Shown: one piece after another, positions 35,025 to 44,492 of the stretch | How positions within the stretch are numbered: the stretch's first letter is position 1 | How the letters are laid out: each line of letters starts with the position of its first letter | From: Stutzerimonas nitrititolerans | Lineage (GTDB): Bacteria > Pseudomonadota > Gammaproteobacteria > Pseudomonadales > Pseudomonadaceae | Assembly (NCBI RefSeq): GCF_003696285.1 | Contig: NZ_RFFL01000017.1 | Span: forward strand, 24,245-88,244 | Direction of reading: 5' to 3' | Length of the DNA: 64,000 nucleotides | Notes under the pieces: generated by a model | What the model was told of the DNA's origin: nothing | The model's database searches: none | What the model saw: the letters and a program-made list of their open reading frames with translations, nothing else | Made by a program: the position numbers and the translations under genes

Positions 35025-36236
35025 TCAGAACAGGGCCAGCGCCCAGCCGGCAGCGCTGCCACCGGCAACCACCAGCCAGGCCGGCCATTTCCAGACTGCC
35101 AGGGCCATCAGGGCAAGCAGCGCCACGGCGAAGTCGGCCAGGCTGAAGATGGCATGGGTCCATACCGGATCGTAAAGGGCGGCAAGTAGCAGGCCGACCA
35201 CTGCGGCGTTCACCCCAGCCAGCGCCGCTCGCATGGACTGGTTGTTGCGCAGACGTTCCCAGAACGGCAAGAAGCCGCTCACCAGCAGGAACGAAGGGGC
35301 GAAAATCGCCACCAGGCAGATCAGCGAGCCGGCCCAGCCGCTCGGCGTGTCCTGCATCGAGGCGCCGAGGAAGGCCGCGAAGGTGAACAGCGGGCCAGGC
35401 ACCGCTTGGGCCGCTCCATAACCTGCGAGAAAGCTGTCGTTGTTCACCCAGCCGCTGGAGACGACCTCGGTTTGCAGCAATGGCAGCACCACATGGCCGC
35501 CGCCGAACACCAGCGAGCCGGCACGATAGAAGGCATCGATCAGCGCCAGCACCTGGCTCGACGATGCCTTGGCGAGAACCGGCAAGGCGATCAGCAGCGC
35601 GAAGAACAGCCCCAGCAGTACCAGGCCAAGACGGCGACCCACGGGTGAGCCTGTGGCCCTGGCGGGTTGTGTAGCGGCGGGATGAATCAGCACGCGACCG
35701 AGCAGGCCGGCGAAGAGGATGACCGCCAGCTGTGTCCAGACAGCGGCCAACAGCAGCACCGCCGTGGCCGCTGCCAAAGCCATGGCGATACGCAGTCGGT
35801 CGGTACAGAGATTGCGCGCCATGCCCCATACGGCATGGGCGACTATTGCCACCGCCACGATCTTCAGCCCCTGCAGGATGCCTGCCGGCAGTGCCTCGCC
35901 CCAGCTCGAGATGCCCAGCCCGAACAGCGTCAGCGCGAGGGCCGAAGGCAGCGTGAAGCCGGCCCAGGCCGCCAGCGCACCAGGAAAGCCGCCACGCAGC
36001 AGGCCGATGGCCAGCCCCACCTGGCTGCTGGCCGGGCCGGGAAGGAACTGGCAAAGCGCAACCAGATCGGCGTAGCCGCTTTCGTCGAGCCAGCGCCGCC
36101 GGGTCACGAACTCTTCGCGAAAGTAGCCCAGGTGCGCCACCGGACCACCGAAGGAGGTCAGGCCCAGGCGCAGGAAAATCAGGAAAAGCACCCAGCGACT
36201 CGCGGGCTGCGGCTCGCTGTTATCGTCAATCGTCAT
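35025..36236 (-). CDS. chrA: Chromate transporter ChrA (two-domain)
   Basis: The 403-residue membrane protein has two tandem CHR domains, with LRLGLTSFGGPVAHLGYF near the N-terminus and GSLVFGGGHVVLPLL in the second half, plus QFLPGPASSQVGLAIG and QAVPGPLFTFAAFLG. ChrA exports chromate with protons. The start MTIDDN at 36236 is preferred to an open extension upstream. No chrB or mercury/chromate resistance partner is adjacent. Confidence 0.9.
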   Translation of the reverse strand: MTIDDNSEPQPASRWVLFLIFLRLGLTSFGGPVAHLGYFREEFVTRRRWLDESGYADLVALCQFLPGPASSQVGLAIGLLRGGFPGALAAWAGFTLPSALALTLFGLGISSWGEALPAGILQGLKIVAVAIVAHAVWGMARNLCTDRLRIAMALAAATAVLLLAAVWTQLAVILFAGLLGRVLIHPAATQPARATGSPVGRRLGLVLLGLFFALLIALPVLAKASSSQVLALIDAFYRAGSLVFGGGHVVLPLLQTEVVSSGWVNNDSFLAGYGAAQAVPGPLFTFAAFLGASMQDTPSGWAGSLICLVAIFAPSFLLVSGFLPFWERLRNNQSMRAALAGVNAAVVGLLLAALYDPVWTHAIFSLADFAVALLALMALAVWKWPAWLVVAGGSAAGWALALF

Positions 36237-36318
36237 GCAAGGTTCGTTTGGTCGGAAGCGCCATGGCTTGGCGGAAAGGATAGCGGCCGAATGTGACAAC
36301 TCCAATACGAGACCCCAC

Positions 36319-36342
36319 TGTAGGAGCGAGCTTGCTCGCGAT
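36319..36342. repeat. Pseudomonas REP sequence
   Basis: TGTAGGAGCGAGCTTGCTCG followed by CGAT is the classic Pseudomonas REP consensus with a palindromic core GCGAGCTTGCTCGC. It is a single copy between chrA and the DUF1853 gene. A matching RAYT transposase gene is not in the window. Confidence 0.9.
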
Positions 36343-36373
36343 CAGCCATCACAGCCTGAAGGAATCCGCTCCC

Positions 36374-37318
36374 TCAATCCATCACTCGCTCAGGCCAGGA
36401 ATCCGCCACCAGGAACAACCGCTCGCATTCCTCCCAATGGCCTTCGCGGCCAGGCTGCAGGTGCACCAGCAGTTGGGGGCGCTGTTCGAGCGAGGTTTGC
36501 CGCAGCCAGGCGTCGAGGGCCGCAGGCGGCCAGATATCCGCTTCGGCCAGGCGCGCCGGCGACAGCCAGGCGCTGCGTGGTAGTGGTTGCCAATGATGGT
36601 TCGGCCGCGCGGCATGAAAGGCCGGCCAGTCGGCCACGCGCAGCCAGCGGCCGCGCAGATGGCTCGGATTGGCGCCCGCAGGGGATGCGCAGCCGTCGGG
36701 CCAGGGTTCGAACAGGTAGCCGCCGAGCCAGAGGGCGCTCGTCACGTCGCTGCAGGTCAGCTCGGCAAGCACGGCCCGGGCCCGAGGATCGGCCGAGAGG
36801 GGCAGCTGGTGATTGCACAGGCGTTGGAGCTTGGTATCCAGGCGATCCTGGCCGCCGGGGCCGATCCAGTGGTCGTGCCGGGTGCAGTCGCCCTCGCCGA
36901 GACCGAGGTAGAACTTCACCGCCAGTTCCAGGTGGTGCACGCCCTGGGCATCCCGCAGCAACAGGTCCAGCTCGCCGAGCGTGTGGTTCGCCTGGCGAAT
37001 CGGCAGGTTGGCGATCAGCAATTCGACATCCGGCGCTTGGCACAGCGCGAATTGCCAGAGGCGTTCGTAGTAGGTACCGAGCCGCCGCAGGTTGTTCTGC
37101 GCGAGCCAGGTATGGAGCGCTGATGGTTGCTCGTCCAGGCGCAGCAGCCAGTCGGCCAGCAACCCCGGCTCGCTGCTCCAGCGGCTGGCGCTGAGTGGAT
37201 GGCGCTGGCACCAGGGGCCTTCGCCAAGCAGGGGCGGGGAAAGGATCGCCCACGCGAGATCGCGCACCTGTGGATGGCGTAGTCTCGAAGGAAAGTCGGC
37301 AAGGCTGGCGAGGGTCAT
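36374..37318 (-). CDS. DUF1853 family protein
   Basis: The 314-residue protein begins MTLASLADFPSRLRHPQVRDLAWAI and contains LGTYYERLWQFAL and LGELDLLLRDAQGVHHLELAVKFYLG. The E-x-D-x-L-L ... E-L-A-V-K pattern resembles a PD-(D/E)xK nuclease fold. The function of the family is unknown. The frame runs on upstream into the repeat at 37333, and using an upstream start would add 63 repeat-encoded residues, so the ATG at 37318 is chosen. Confidence 0.82.
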   Translation of the reverse strand: MTLASLADFPSRLRHPQVRDLAWAILSPPLLGEGPWCQRHPLSASRWSSEPGLLADWLLRLDEQPSALHTWLAQNNLRRLGTYYERLWQFALCQAPDVELLIANLPIRQANHTLGELDLLLRDAQGVHHLELAVKFYLGLGEGDCTRHDHWIGPGGQDRLDTKLQRLCNHQLPLSADPRARAVLAELTCSDVTSALWLGGYLFEPWPDGCASPAGANPSHLRGRWLRVADWPAFHAARPNHHWQPLPRSAWLSPARLAEADIWPPAALDAWLRQTSLEQRPQLLVHLQPGREGHWEECERLFLVADSWPERVMD

Positions 37319-37332
37319 GCCTTGAGCATAGC

Positions 37333-37617
37333 CTAGGGTCTGTTGACGTTTCGCTCGCGACCGCGCCGGAGCCTGTTTTTGCACGGAGCAAGGCATGAGG
37401 AGAGAAGTTTGGTCATTCCAAATGAACGACGAACAACGCAGCGCCGCGCAAAAGCAGGCCCGGCCCTTTGGGTGGGGCCGCCTAGGTTGCGCGGCAAATA
37501 TCGCCATGCGGCTTTGCGGGACTTGGCAAGGGAATGACCATTGCCTGCGTCCCGCGCCTTGCCTGGCGATATTTGGCGCAGCAACGCGACTCGCGCCGAA
37601 ACGTCAACAGACCCTAG
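37333..37617. mobile_element. MITE-like element A (285 bp)
   Basis: The ends are perfect inverted repeats: CTAGGGTCTGTTGACGTTTC plus G at the left and the exact complement at the right. The interior is close to that of element B at 50637-50906 but has a small insertion near 37470-37485. Internal stems include CAAATATCGCCA (37495-37506) with TGGCGATATTTG (37564-37575), enclosing GCGGGAC/GTCCCGC and GGCAA/TTGCC. No transposase or conserved reading frame is present. It begins 15 bp upstream of the DUF1853 start, so any promoter of that gene must lie in the element. Confidence 0.8.
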
Positions 37618-37626
37618 GGCCGTGTG

Positions 37627-37645
37627 CGAAACGGCAACGGACCCC
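37627..37645. repeat. Solitary terminal-repeat arm
   Basis: CGAAACGGCAACGGACCCC matches the right arm of the repeats at 3781 and 37597 but has no left partner. It lies 10 bp beyond element A. It may be the remains of an older copy. Confidence 0.55.
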
Positions 37646-37648
37646 GGT

Positions 37649-37678
37649 TTGCCGCTGCCTCGGCCTTTCCCCCATAAT
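37649..37678 (+). promoter_or_regulatory. Possible promoter of nadK
   Basis: TTGCCG (37649-37654) and CATAAT (37673-37678) are separated by 18 bp, a plausible sigma-70 pair. The start would lie about 118 bp before nadK. Confidence 0.4.
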
Positions 37679-37802
37679 CCGGCGCCTGTGTGGCGGTGGC
37701 CGTAGTTGAACTCGGTGATGCCGTTGCTACCCAAGCAATTGCCGGCTACGGATCGCTGTGGCCATTGCCGGTGCGTCAGTGTCGCTAGCCTAGGAAACCT
37801 CA

Positions 37803-38690
37803 ATGGAGCAATTTCGCAATATCGGCATCATCGGTCGCCTGGGCAGCACCCAGGTGCTGGACACGGTTCGCCGGCTCAAGAGATTTCTTGTCCAGCGCCA
37901 TGTACACGTGATCCTCGAGGAGAACATCGCCGAACTGCTCCCCGGCCACGGCATGCAGGTTTCCTCGCGGCAGCGACTGGGCGAATCCTGCGACCTGGTC
38001 ATCGTCGTGGGCGGCGACGGCAGTATGCTGGGCGCGGCCCGCGCCATGGCCAAGCATCGCGTGCCGGTGCTGGGCATCAACCGTGGCAGCCTGGGCTTTC
38101 TCACCGACATCCGTCCCGATGAGCTGGAAGAGAAGGTCGCCGAGGTGCTCAACGGCCAGTACATGCTGGAAAACCGCTTCCTGCTCGAAGCCCAGGCGCG
38201 CCGCTTCGACGAGGCGATCGGGGAGGGGGATGCACTTAACGACGTGGTGCTGCATCCCGGCAAGTCCACCCGGATGATCGAGTTCGAGCTGTACATCGAG
38301 GGCCAGTTCGTCTGCAGCCAGAAGGCCGACGGCCTGATCATCGCCACGCCGACCGGCTCCACTGCCTATTCGCTGTCCGCCGGCGGCCCGATCATGCATC
38401 CACGCCTGGATGCGATCGTTGTGGTGCCGATGTATCCGCATACGCTGTCGAGCCGGCCGATAGTGGTGGACGGCAACAGCGAGCTGAAGATCGTGATCTC
38501 ACCGAACATGCAGATCTACCCGCAGGTGTCCTGCGACGGCCAGAACCATTTCACCTGCGCCCCCGGCGATACCGTCACGGTGCGCAAGAAACCGCAGAAG
38601 CTGCACCTGATTCACCCGCTCGACCACAACTACTACGAAGTCTGCCGCACCAAACTCGGCTGGGGCAGTCGGCTTGGCGGAGGCGACTGA
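37803..38690 (+). CDS. nadK: NAD+ kinase
   Basis: The 295-residue enzyme phosphorylates NAD+ to NADP+. It has the GGDGSMLGAAR motif, GINRGSLGFLTDI, LNDVVLHPGKSTRMIEFEL and ATPTGSTAYSLSAGGPI with the conserved substrate-binding residues. It overlaps the metallophosphoesterase gene by one base (TGATG). It is the first gene of a three-gene run with the phosphoesterase and rhomboid. Confidence 0.97.
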   Translation: MEQFRNIGIIGRLGSTQVLDTVRRLKRFLVQRHVHVILEENIAELLPGHGMQVSSRQRLGESCDLVIVVGGDGSMLGAARAMAKHRVPVLGINRGSLGFLTDIRPDELEEKVAEVLNGQYMLENRFLLEAQARRFDEAIGEGDALNDVVLHPGKSTRMIEFELYIEGQFVCSQKADGLIIATPTGSTAYSLSAGGPIMHPRLDAIVVVPMYPHTLSSRPIVVDGNSELKIVISPNMQIYPQVSCDGQNHFTCAPGDTVTVRKKPQKLHLIHPLDHNYYEVCRTKLGWGSRLGGGD

Positions 38691-39649
38691 TGTTGGTCGA
38701 TCCGGCCCGCAGCTATGACCTGATAGGCGATGTGCATGGCTGTGCGCACACACTGGCGCACCTGCTCGATGCCATGGGTTACCGCAAGCAGCGTGGCGTC
38801 TGGCGTCATTCCGAGCGCCAAGTGATTTTCCTGGGCGACATCATCGACCGTGGCCCGCGAATCCGCGAGGCGCTGCATCTGGTATGGGACATGGTCGATG
38901 CGGGCCAGGCCCATTGCATCATCGGCAATCACGAATTCAACGCGCTCGGCTGGTACATGCCGGCTCCGCTGGAAAGCGGCAAGGCCTTCGTGCGCGAACA
39001 TTCGCCCCGTTTCGCCATGCTGCTGCAGGAAACCTTCGATCAGTTCGAAGCCTATCCGGATGAGTGGAAAGCCTTTCGCGACTGGTTCTACGAGCTGCCG
39101 CTGTACTTGGAGAACGACAGGTTTCGCGTGGTGCATGCCTGCTGGGACAGCGCGGTCATCGACCGGCTGCGCCCGCGTCTGGAGAACGGCTGCCTCGATC
39201 CGGCATTCGTCAGGGAGGCGGGCATCGACGGCGGGTTCGCCTGCAAGGCACTGGATCGATTGCTGCGCGGCACCGACATGCCGCTGCCCGACGGGCTGAC
39301 CATGACCAGCGAAGAAGGCTTCGTGCGGACCTTCTTCCGCACCAAATTCTGGGAAGCCAATCCATCCACCTACGGTGATGTGGTGTTCCAGCCGGGCGGC
39401 TTGCCGGAGCAGGCGGCACGGGTGCCTCTTTCGCAGCGGCAGAAGAGTAGCTTGTTCCTCTACGGTCCCGACGAGCCGCTGTTGTTCGTCGGGCATTACT
39501 GGCGTCGAGGCACTCCCGGTCCGATCCGCGACAATCTCGCTTGTCTGGATTACAGCGCAGTGAAATACGACAAGCTGGTGGCCTACCGGCTCGACCAGGA
39601 AACCCGCCTCGATCCGGCGAAGTTCGTCTGGGTCGACGTGCAACGATAG
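38690..39649 (+). CDS. Calcineurin-like metallophosphoesterase
   Basis: The 319-residue protein has the metal-binding blocks DLIGDVHGCAHTL, LGDIIDRGP, IGNHEFNALGW and a C-terminal VGHYWRRG, as in Ser/Thr phosphatase-like and Ap4A hydrolase-like enzymes. The substrate is unknown. The ATG shares a base with the nadK stop, which implies co-translation. It lies in the same operon position in P. aeruginosa as far as I recall. Confidence 0.87.
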   Translation: MLVDPARSYDLIGDVHGCAHTLAHLLDAMGYRKQRGVWRHSERQVIFLGDIIDRGPRIREALHLVWDMVDAGQAHCIIGNHEFNALGWYMPAPLESGKAFVREHSPRFAMLLQETFDQFEAYPDEWKAFRDWFYELPLYLENDRFRVVHACWDSAVIDRLRPRLENGCLDPAFVREAGIDGGFACKALDRLLRGTDMPLPDGLTMTSEEGFVRTFFRTKFWEANPSTYGDVVFQPGGLPEQAARVPLSQRQKSSLFLYGPDEPLLFVGHYWRRGTPGPIRDNLACLDYSAVKYDKLVAYRLDQETRLDPAKFVWVDVQR

Positions 39650-39659
39650 GAGTCACACC

Positions 39660-40523
39660 TTGGTAGCTGTCGAGGCGTTGCGCCTGCCGATATCGGAAGA
39701 TCTGAGCGGGTTCCTGGCCCTGTTGCGGCGCCTGCAGGTGCCTTGCCGGGTCTCCGAAGAGGCGGGTGAGCAGGTGTTGCGGGTGCCGGGCGAGCTGGCC
39801 GAGCAGGTTCGCCAGCTGTATGCGCAATATCCACAGGGCGACGGCACGCTGGTGGCCGAGCAGCCGCCCAGGCGCACGGGTGGGTTCGTGGCCAGCCTGC
39901 GTGCCAACCGCTTCACTGCCGGGGTGTTACTGGTGACCCTGGTCGTCGCGGCGATCACCTTGCTGGGGGAGCATTTCCCCACGATCCGCTGGTTCAGCTT
40001 CACGGACTTTCGCATCGAAGGCGAATACGCCTACTTCGCCACGCTGGAGCAGACCCTGGCCGAGGGCGCCTGGTGGCGATTGCTGACGCCGATATTCCTG
40101 CATTTCGGTTTACTGCACCTGGCCATGAACAGTATGTGGTACTGGGAGCTGGGCCGCCGCATCGAGCATCGCCAGGGGGCGCCGATGCTGCTCGGGCTGA
40201 CGCTGCTGTTCGGTCTGGTATCCAACCTGTCGCAGTACCTGTTCGGCGGCCCGGGAATCTTCGGTGGTCTGTCGGGCGTGCTCTACGGGCTGCTCGGCCA
40301 CTGCTGGCTGTTCCAGAAACTGGCCCCGGACGAGGCGTACCGCCTCCCTCCGGGCGTGGTGGTGTTGATGCTGATCTGGCTGGTGGTGTGCCTGAGCGGC
40401 GCCATCGAAGTGCTCAGCTTCGGCACCATGGCAATCGCCAACGCGGCGCATGTTTCCGGGCTCGTTGCTGGCTGCGTGACGGGCGTGGTCGGTGGGCTGC
40501 TGGCAAGCAGGGCCAGGCGATAG
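39660..40523 (+). CDS. glpG: Rhomboid intramembrane serine protease (GlpG-like)
   Basis: The 287-residue protein has a cytosolic N-terminal domain (1-80) and six or so membrane helices. The catalytic dyad is Ser205 in GGLSGVLYG and His264 in NAAHVSGLVAG; the first loop has the WR motif (AWWRLLTPIFLHFG) and HLAMNSMWYWELG. It cleaves membrane helices of other proteins. The start is TTG at 39660 with AGGAG 7 nt upstream; no nearer ATG fits. Confidence 0.93.
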   Translation: MVAVEALRLPISEDLSGFLALLRRLQVPCRVSEEAGEQVLRVPGELAEQVRQLYAQYPQGDGTLVAEQPPRRTGGFVASLRANRFTAGVLLVTLVVAAITLLGEHFPTIRWFSFTDFRIEGEYAYFATLEQTLAEGAWWRLLTPIFLHFGLLHLAMNSMWYWELGRRIEHRQGAPMLLGLTLLFGLVSNLSQYLFGGPGIFGGLSGVLYGLLGHCWLFQKLAPDEAYRLPPGVVVLMLIWLVVCLSGAIEVLSFGTMAIANAAHVSGLVAGCVTGVVGGLLASRARR

Positions 40524-40586
40524 CTTTCTTTCTGAACCGCTTGGCTGACGGGCGGTCTACCCGCTTGGCTGTCAGGAGAACATCGG

Positions 40587-41609
40587 TTGTCGATTTCACG
40601 CATCTGTACCATCGCGTTACTGCTTTTCATCACCATCACCACGGCTCAGGCGCGCGAGTATCGCTATAGCGATGCGCACCTGCATTTCGTGGATTTCTTC
40701 CAGGAAAGCGACGGCACCGCGAAGCTCATCGAGGCGATGGATGCCGGCGGCATCGACCATGTGATGATCAGCGGCATTCCGGTTGCCAAGAAATGGCACG
40801 AGAACGAACCCAAGCGGCCACGCTACTATGCCGGCGATGACGCGCCGGTGTACTGGTACAGCGCGACCGACGTGATAGTCGCGGCCGCCATGAACGAACT
40901 GGATGCGGAGCAGCGCAAGCGCTTCCATCCCTTCCTGTCTGGCTTCAACCCCAACGACAAGAATGCCGATGCGCATATCCGGCGCATGCTCGAGCTGGAT
41001 CCCGGTCTCTGGCAGGGGATCGGCGAAGTGTTCACACGTCACGATGACATCACGGCTCTGACCGAAGGCGATACCCCACGCGCCAACAATGAGGCGCTGG
41101 CACGGGTCTATCACCTGGCGAGCGAATTCGACCTGCCGGTGATGCTGCATTCCAACATCACCTCCAAGCGCGAACGCAATCCGCTGTACCTGGCCGAACT
41201 GGAAGAGCCGTTGCGCAATCACCCCCATACCCGCTTCATCTGGGCGCATGCCGGTACCAGCATGGAACTGCATCGCCATCAGGAGAAACTGGATTTCCTG
41301 CTGCCTACGGTCTCGCGTCTGCTCGACGACTATCCCAACCTTTACATCGATCTGTCCTGGACCATGCTGCGGCCTTACCTGCTGGACGCGTCCGGCAAGC
41401 CTCGGAAGGCATGGCTGGAGCTGGTCGAGCGCCATCCGACACGCTTCATGCTCGGCAGCGACGTGGTGGGGCGCTTCGACAACCTTGCCGAAGGCATGCA
41501 GGCCTTCGAGCCTTTCCTCGATGCCTTGCCGGAGGAGGTGGCCCATCAGGTGGCGCGGGACAATTTCCTCGCCATCCTGCCGCGCAAAGACCAGGCGTCG
41601 ATTCGCTGA
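40587..41609 (+). CDS. Secreted amidohydrolase (PF04909-like)
   Basis: The 340-residue protein has a signal peptide (MSISRICTIALLLFITI... cut after AQA near residue 22), then a TIM-barrel amidohydrolase with DAHLHF (His31, His33), MLHSN, WAHAGTS and GSDVVGRF as metal-site histidines and aspartate. Such enzymes act on lactones or amides or decarboxylate. The substrate is unknown; export to the periplasm is inferred. The start is TTG with AGGAGA 8 nt upstream. Confidence 0.82.
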   Translation: MSISRICTIALLLFITITTAQAREYRYSDAHLHFVDFFQESDGTAKLIEAMDAGGIDHVMISGIPVAKKWHENEPKRPRYYAGDDAPVYWYSATDVIVAAAMNELDAEQRKRFHPFLSGFNPNDKNADAHIRRMLELDPGLWQGIGEVFTRHDDITALTEGDTPRANNEALARVYHLASEFDLPVMLHSNITSKRERNPLYLAELEEPLRNHPHTRFIWAHAGTSMELHRHQEKLDFLLPTVSRLLDDYPNLYIDLSWTMLRPYLLDASGKPRKAWLELVERHPTRFMLGSDVVGRFDNLAEGMQAFEPFLDALPEEVAHQVARDNFLAILPRKDQASIR

Positions 41610-41920
41610 GCCCGGTCTCGCGTCATGGCCCTGGTATTACAGGCGCAGCAGTTCTCTCCGCTAACTCGGCTAGCTAGCCGTTGATCTGAATAGCCTGGTC
41701 GCGCGCTTTCGCGTCTGAAGCCCGGCGTTCGTCGTCGTTTCGTCGCATATGCGCTGTGACGACGACGGACCTGGTCGGCGCGGAGGCTGGGCATCCCTGC
41801 CCAAGGGGCGTAGTATCCGGCGGTTTTCAGCGGACGAGCAGGCGATTGGTCGCTGGCCGGAATGGCCGTTGCGCATGCTGAAGAAAGCCGTCCGGCCCCT
41901 AAAAGCACGAGATGTGTTCA
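41610..41920. other. Intergenic region amidohydrolase-sstT
   Basis: About 310 bp with no supported gene. It contains an inverted repeat CGTCGTCG (41730-41737) with CGACGACG (41760-41767) around a centre GCATATGC. No T run follows, so it is not an obvious terminator. I see no clear promoter. Confidence 0.5.
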
Positions 41921-43165
41921 ATGTCTGATCTACCCACCCGTTTTTTCCGCTTTCTCAACCGTACCAGTCTGGTCGTCCAGATCATTGTCGGTCTCGTCGC
42001 CGGCTGTGTGGTGGCGCTGCTTTTCCCTGCGGCGGCCCAGTCGCTCAGCCTGCTGGGAGACCTGTTCGTCCAGGCGCTGAAATCGGTTGCGCCGGTTCTG
42101 GTCTTCGCGCTGGTGACCGCCTCGCTGGCCAATCATCGGCGCGGCCAGCCGACGCATGTGCGTCCTATCCTGTTGCTGTACGCGCTGGGCACCCTGAGCG
42201 CGGCGGTCGTCGCAGTCGTGGCTAGCTTCCTGTTTCCCACCGGTCTGGAACTGGTCAGCGACACGGCGGACATAACGCCACCGTCGGGCGTTGCTGCGGT
42301 GCTGAAGACCCTGCTGTTCAATGTGGTGGATAACCCGGTGCGGGCGCTCATCGATGGCAACTACATCGGCATTCTGGCCTGGGCGATCGGTCTTGGCTTT
42401 GCGTTTCGCCATGCCGGAGAAAGCACGCGTCAACTGACTGCGGATCTGTCCGCGGGGGTGTCGTTGATCGTCAAGGTGGTGATCCGTTTCGCGCCGCTGG
42501 GTGTGTTCGGCCTAGTGACCGGCACCCTGGCCCAGTCGGGCTTCGCGGTGCTGCTGGGTTACTTGCAGCTCCTGCTGGTACTGGTGGGCAGCATGCTGTT
42601 CCTGGCATTGGTGATCAATCCACTGATCGTGTACTGGCAGATTCGCCACAATCCATACCCGCTGGTATTCACCTGCCTGCGTGAAAGCGGTATCACGGCG
42701 TTCTTCACGCGCAGTTCGGCGGCGAACATTCCGGTGAACATGCAGCTTTGCCAGCGCCTGGGTTTGCACAAGGAAACCTATTCGGTGTCGATTCCGCTGG
42801 GGGCCACCATCAACATGGGGGGCGCGGCAATCACCATCACGGTGTTGACCCTGGCAGCCGTGCATACGCTGGGCATTCAGGTGGACGTTCCTACCGCGAT
42901 TCTGCTGAGCCTCCTGGCAGCCGTCTGTGCCTGCGGCGCCTCGGGTGTGGCGGGTGGTTCGCTGCTGCTGATTCCGTTGGCCTGCAGCCTTTTCGGAATT
43001 TCCAATGACCTCGCCATGCAGGTGGTGGCGGTAGGTTTCATCATTGGCGTGGTGCAGGATTCGGTCGAAACGGCGCTGAACTCCTCGACCGACGTGCTGT
43101 TTACCGCCGCTTCCTGCATCGCCCATGGCGATACCGTCGAAGTGGAAGACCAGCAATCGGTGTGA
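41921..43165 (+). CDS. sstT: Serine/threonine transporter SstT
   Basis: The 414-residue sodium symporter of the DAACS family has the conserved HP1/TM7/HP2 blocks [32 protein letters not shown] and [20 protein letters not shown], with [20 protein letters not shown] near the end. These are almost identical to E. coli SstT. It imports L-serine and L-threonine. ATG at 41921 is preferred; the ATG at 41912 is only 1-2 nt from the probable ribosome-binding site. Confidence 0.95.
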   Translation: MSDLPTRFFRFLNRTSLVVQIIVGLVAGCVVALLFPAAAQSLSLLGDLFVQALKSVAPVLVFALVTASLANHRRGQPTHVRPILLLYALGTLSAAVVAVVASFLFPTGLELVSDTADITPPSGVAAVLKTLLFNVVDNPVRALIDGNYIGILAWAIGLGFAFRHAGESTRQLTADLSAGVSLIVKVVIRFAPLGVFGLVTGTLAQSGFAVLLGYLQLLLVLVGSMLFLALVINPLIVYWQIRHNPYPLVFTCLRESGITAFFTRSSAANIPVNMQLCQRLGLHKETYSVSIPLGATINMGGAAITITVLTLAAVHTLGIQVDVPTAILLSLLAAVCACGASGVAGGSLLLIPLACSLFGISNDLAMQVVAVGFIIGVVQDSVETALNSSTDVLFTAASCIAHGDTVEVEDQQSV

Positions 43166-43210
43166 ACCAGGGGTTGGCCATACGCTGCCAGCCTTCGACT
43201 TGAGCTCAAA

Positions 43211-43244
43211 CGAAAACGCCCCGATCGGATCGGGGCGTTTTCGT
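43211..43244. terminator. Bidirectional terminator between sstT and fabB
   Basis: A 15-bp perfect stem CGAAAACGCCCCGAT / ATCGGGGCGTTTTCG has a 3-4 nt loop and A/T runs at both sides. It ends both converging genes. Confidence 0.9.
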
Positions 43245-43263
43245 TATTGCTGCTGTCGTTCGA

Positions 43264-44481
43264 TCAGCCTTTCCAGCGCTTGAGCACCAGGGTGGCGTTG
43301 GTGCCGCCGAAACCGAAGCTGTTGCTCATCACGGTGTCGATCTGTGCGTTCTCGCGCGTCTCGCGAACGATCGGCATGTCGGCGACTTCAGGGTCCAGCT
43401 CGTCGATGTTCGCCGAGCCGGCGATGAAGTTGCCCTGCATCATCAGCATGCAGTAGATCGCCTCGTGAACACCGGCAGCGCCCAGCGAGTGGCCGGACAG
43501 GCTCTTGGTCGAGCTGATGGACGGGACCTTGTCGCCGAACATGTTGCGCACGGCCTTGATCTCCGCCACGTCGCCCACTGGCGTGGAAGTGCCATGGGTG
43601 TTGAGGTAGTCGATCGGGCCTTCGACGGTGGCCATCGCCTGCTGCATGCAGCGCAGCGCGCCTTCACCGCTCGGGGCAACCATGTCGTAGCCGTCGGACG
43701 TGGCGCCGTAGCCGACGATTTCCGCGTAGATCTTGGCGCCGCGCTTGAGTGCGTGCTCCAGCTCCTCGACCACCACCATGCCGCCACCGCCGGCGATGAC
43801 GAAACCGTCACGCTTGGCGTCGTAGGCGCGGGAGGCTTTTTCCGGCGTGTCGTTGTACTGGCTGGAGAGGGCGCCCATGGCATCGAACAGGCAGCTCTGG
43901 CTGTAGTGCTCTTCTTCACCGCCGCCGGCGAAGACCACATCCTGCTTGCCCATCTGGATCTGCTCCATGGCATGGCCGATGCAGTGTGCGCTGGTGGCGC
44001 AGGCCGAAGCGATGGAGTAGTTGATGCCCTTGATGCGGAACGGGGTGGCCAGGCAGGCCGAGACGGTGCTGCTCATGGTGCGCGGCACGCGGTATGGGCC
44101 GATGCGCTTGACGCCCTTGTCGCGCAGGATGTCAATGGCTTCCATCTGGTTGATGGTCGAGGCACCGCCCGAGCCGGCGATCAGGCCGATGCGCGGATTG
44201 GAGATGTCATCGGCGCTGAGACCCGAATCTTCCAGAGCCTGCTGCATGGCGAGATAGGCGTAGGCCGCCGCATCACCCATGAAACGCAGGACCTTGCGGT
44301 CGATGAGCTCTTCCAGGTTCAGATTGACCGAGCCGGAAACCTGACTGCGCAAACCCATGTCCGCGTAAGCCTGATTGAAACGAATACCAGGGCGGCTGGC
44401 GCGCAGATTGGCGGAGACGGTCTCTTTGTCATTGCCAAGGCAGGAAACGATACCCAGGCCGGTGATCACGACACGACGCAT
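43264..44481 (-). CDS. fabB: Beta-ketoacyl-ACP synthase I
   Basis: The 405-residue condensing enzyme elongates unsaturated acyl-ACPs. The active-site triad is Cys161 ([11 protein letters not shown]), His296 ([12 protein letters not shown]) and His331 ([10 protein letters not shown]). Conserved [12 protein letters not shown] marks KAS I over KAS II. It lies 11 bp downstream of fabA and forms the classic fabAB operon for unsaturated fatty acids. The P. aeruginosa operon is controlled by DesT; no clear DesT palindrome was recognised here. Confidence 0.97.
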   Translation of the reverse strand: MRRVVITGLGIVSCLGNDKETVSANLRASRPGIRFNQAYADMGLRSQVSGSVNLNLEELIDRKVLRFMGDAAAYAYLAMQQALEDSGLSADDISNPRIGLIAGSGGASTINQMEAIDILRDKGVKRIGPYRVPRTMSSTVSACLATPFRIKGINYSIASACATSAHCIGHAMEQIQMGKQDVVFAGGGEEEHYSQSCLFDAMGALSSQYNDTPEKASRAYDAKRDGFVIAGGGGMVVVEELEHALKRGAKIYAEIVGYGATSDGYDMVAPSGEGALRCMQQAMATVEGPIDYLNTHGTSTPVGDVAEIKAVRNMFGDKVPSISSTKSLSGHSLGAAGVHEAIYCMLMMQGNFIAGSANIDELDPEVADMPIVRETRENAQIDTVMSNSFGFGGTNATLVLKRWKG

Positions 44482-44492
44482 GCGGATGTCCT

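Noticed and set aside
37333..37803. Small arginine-rich frames inside element A and in element B
   Set aside because: They encode repeat-derived peptides; indel between copies breaks the frame, so coding is not conserved.
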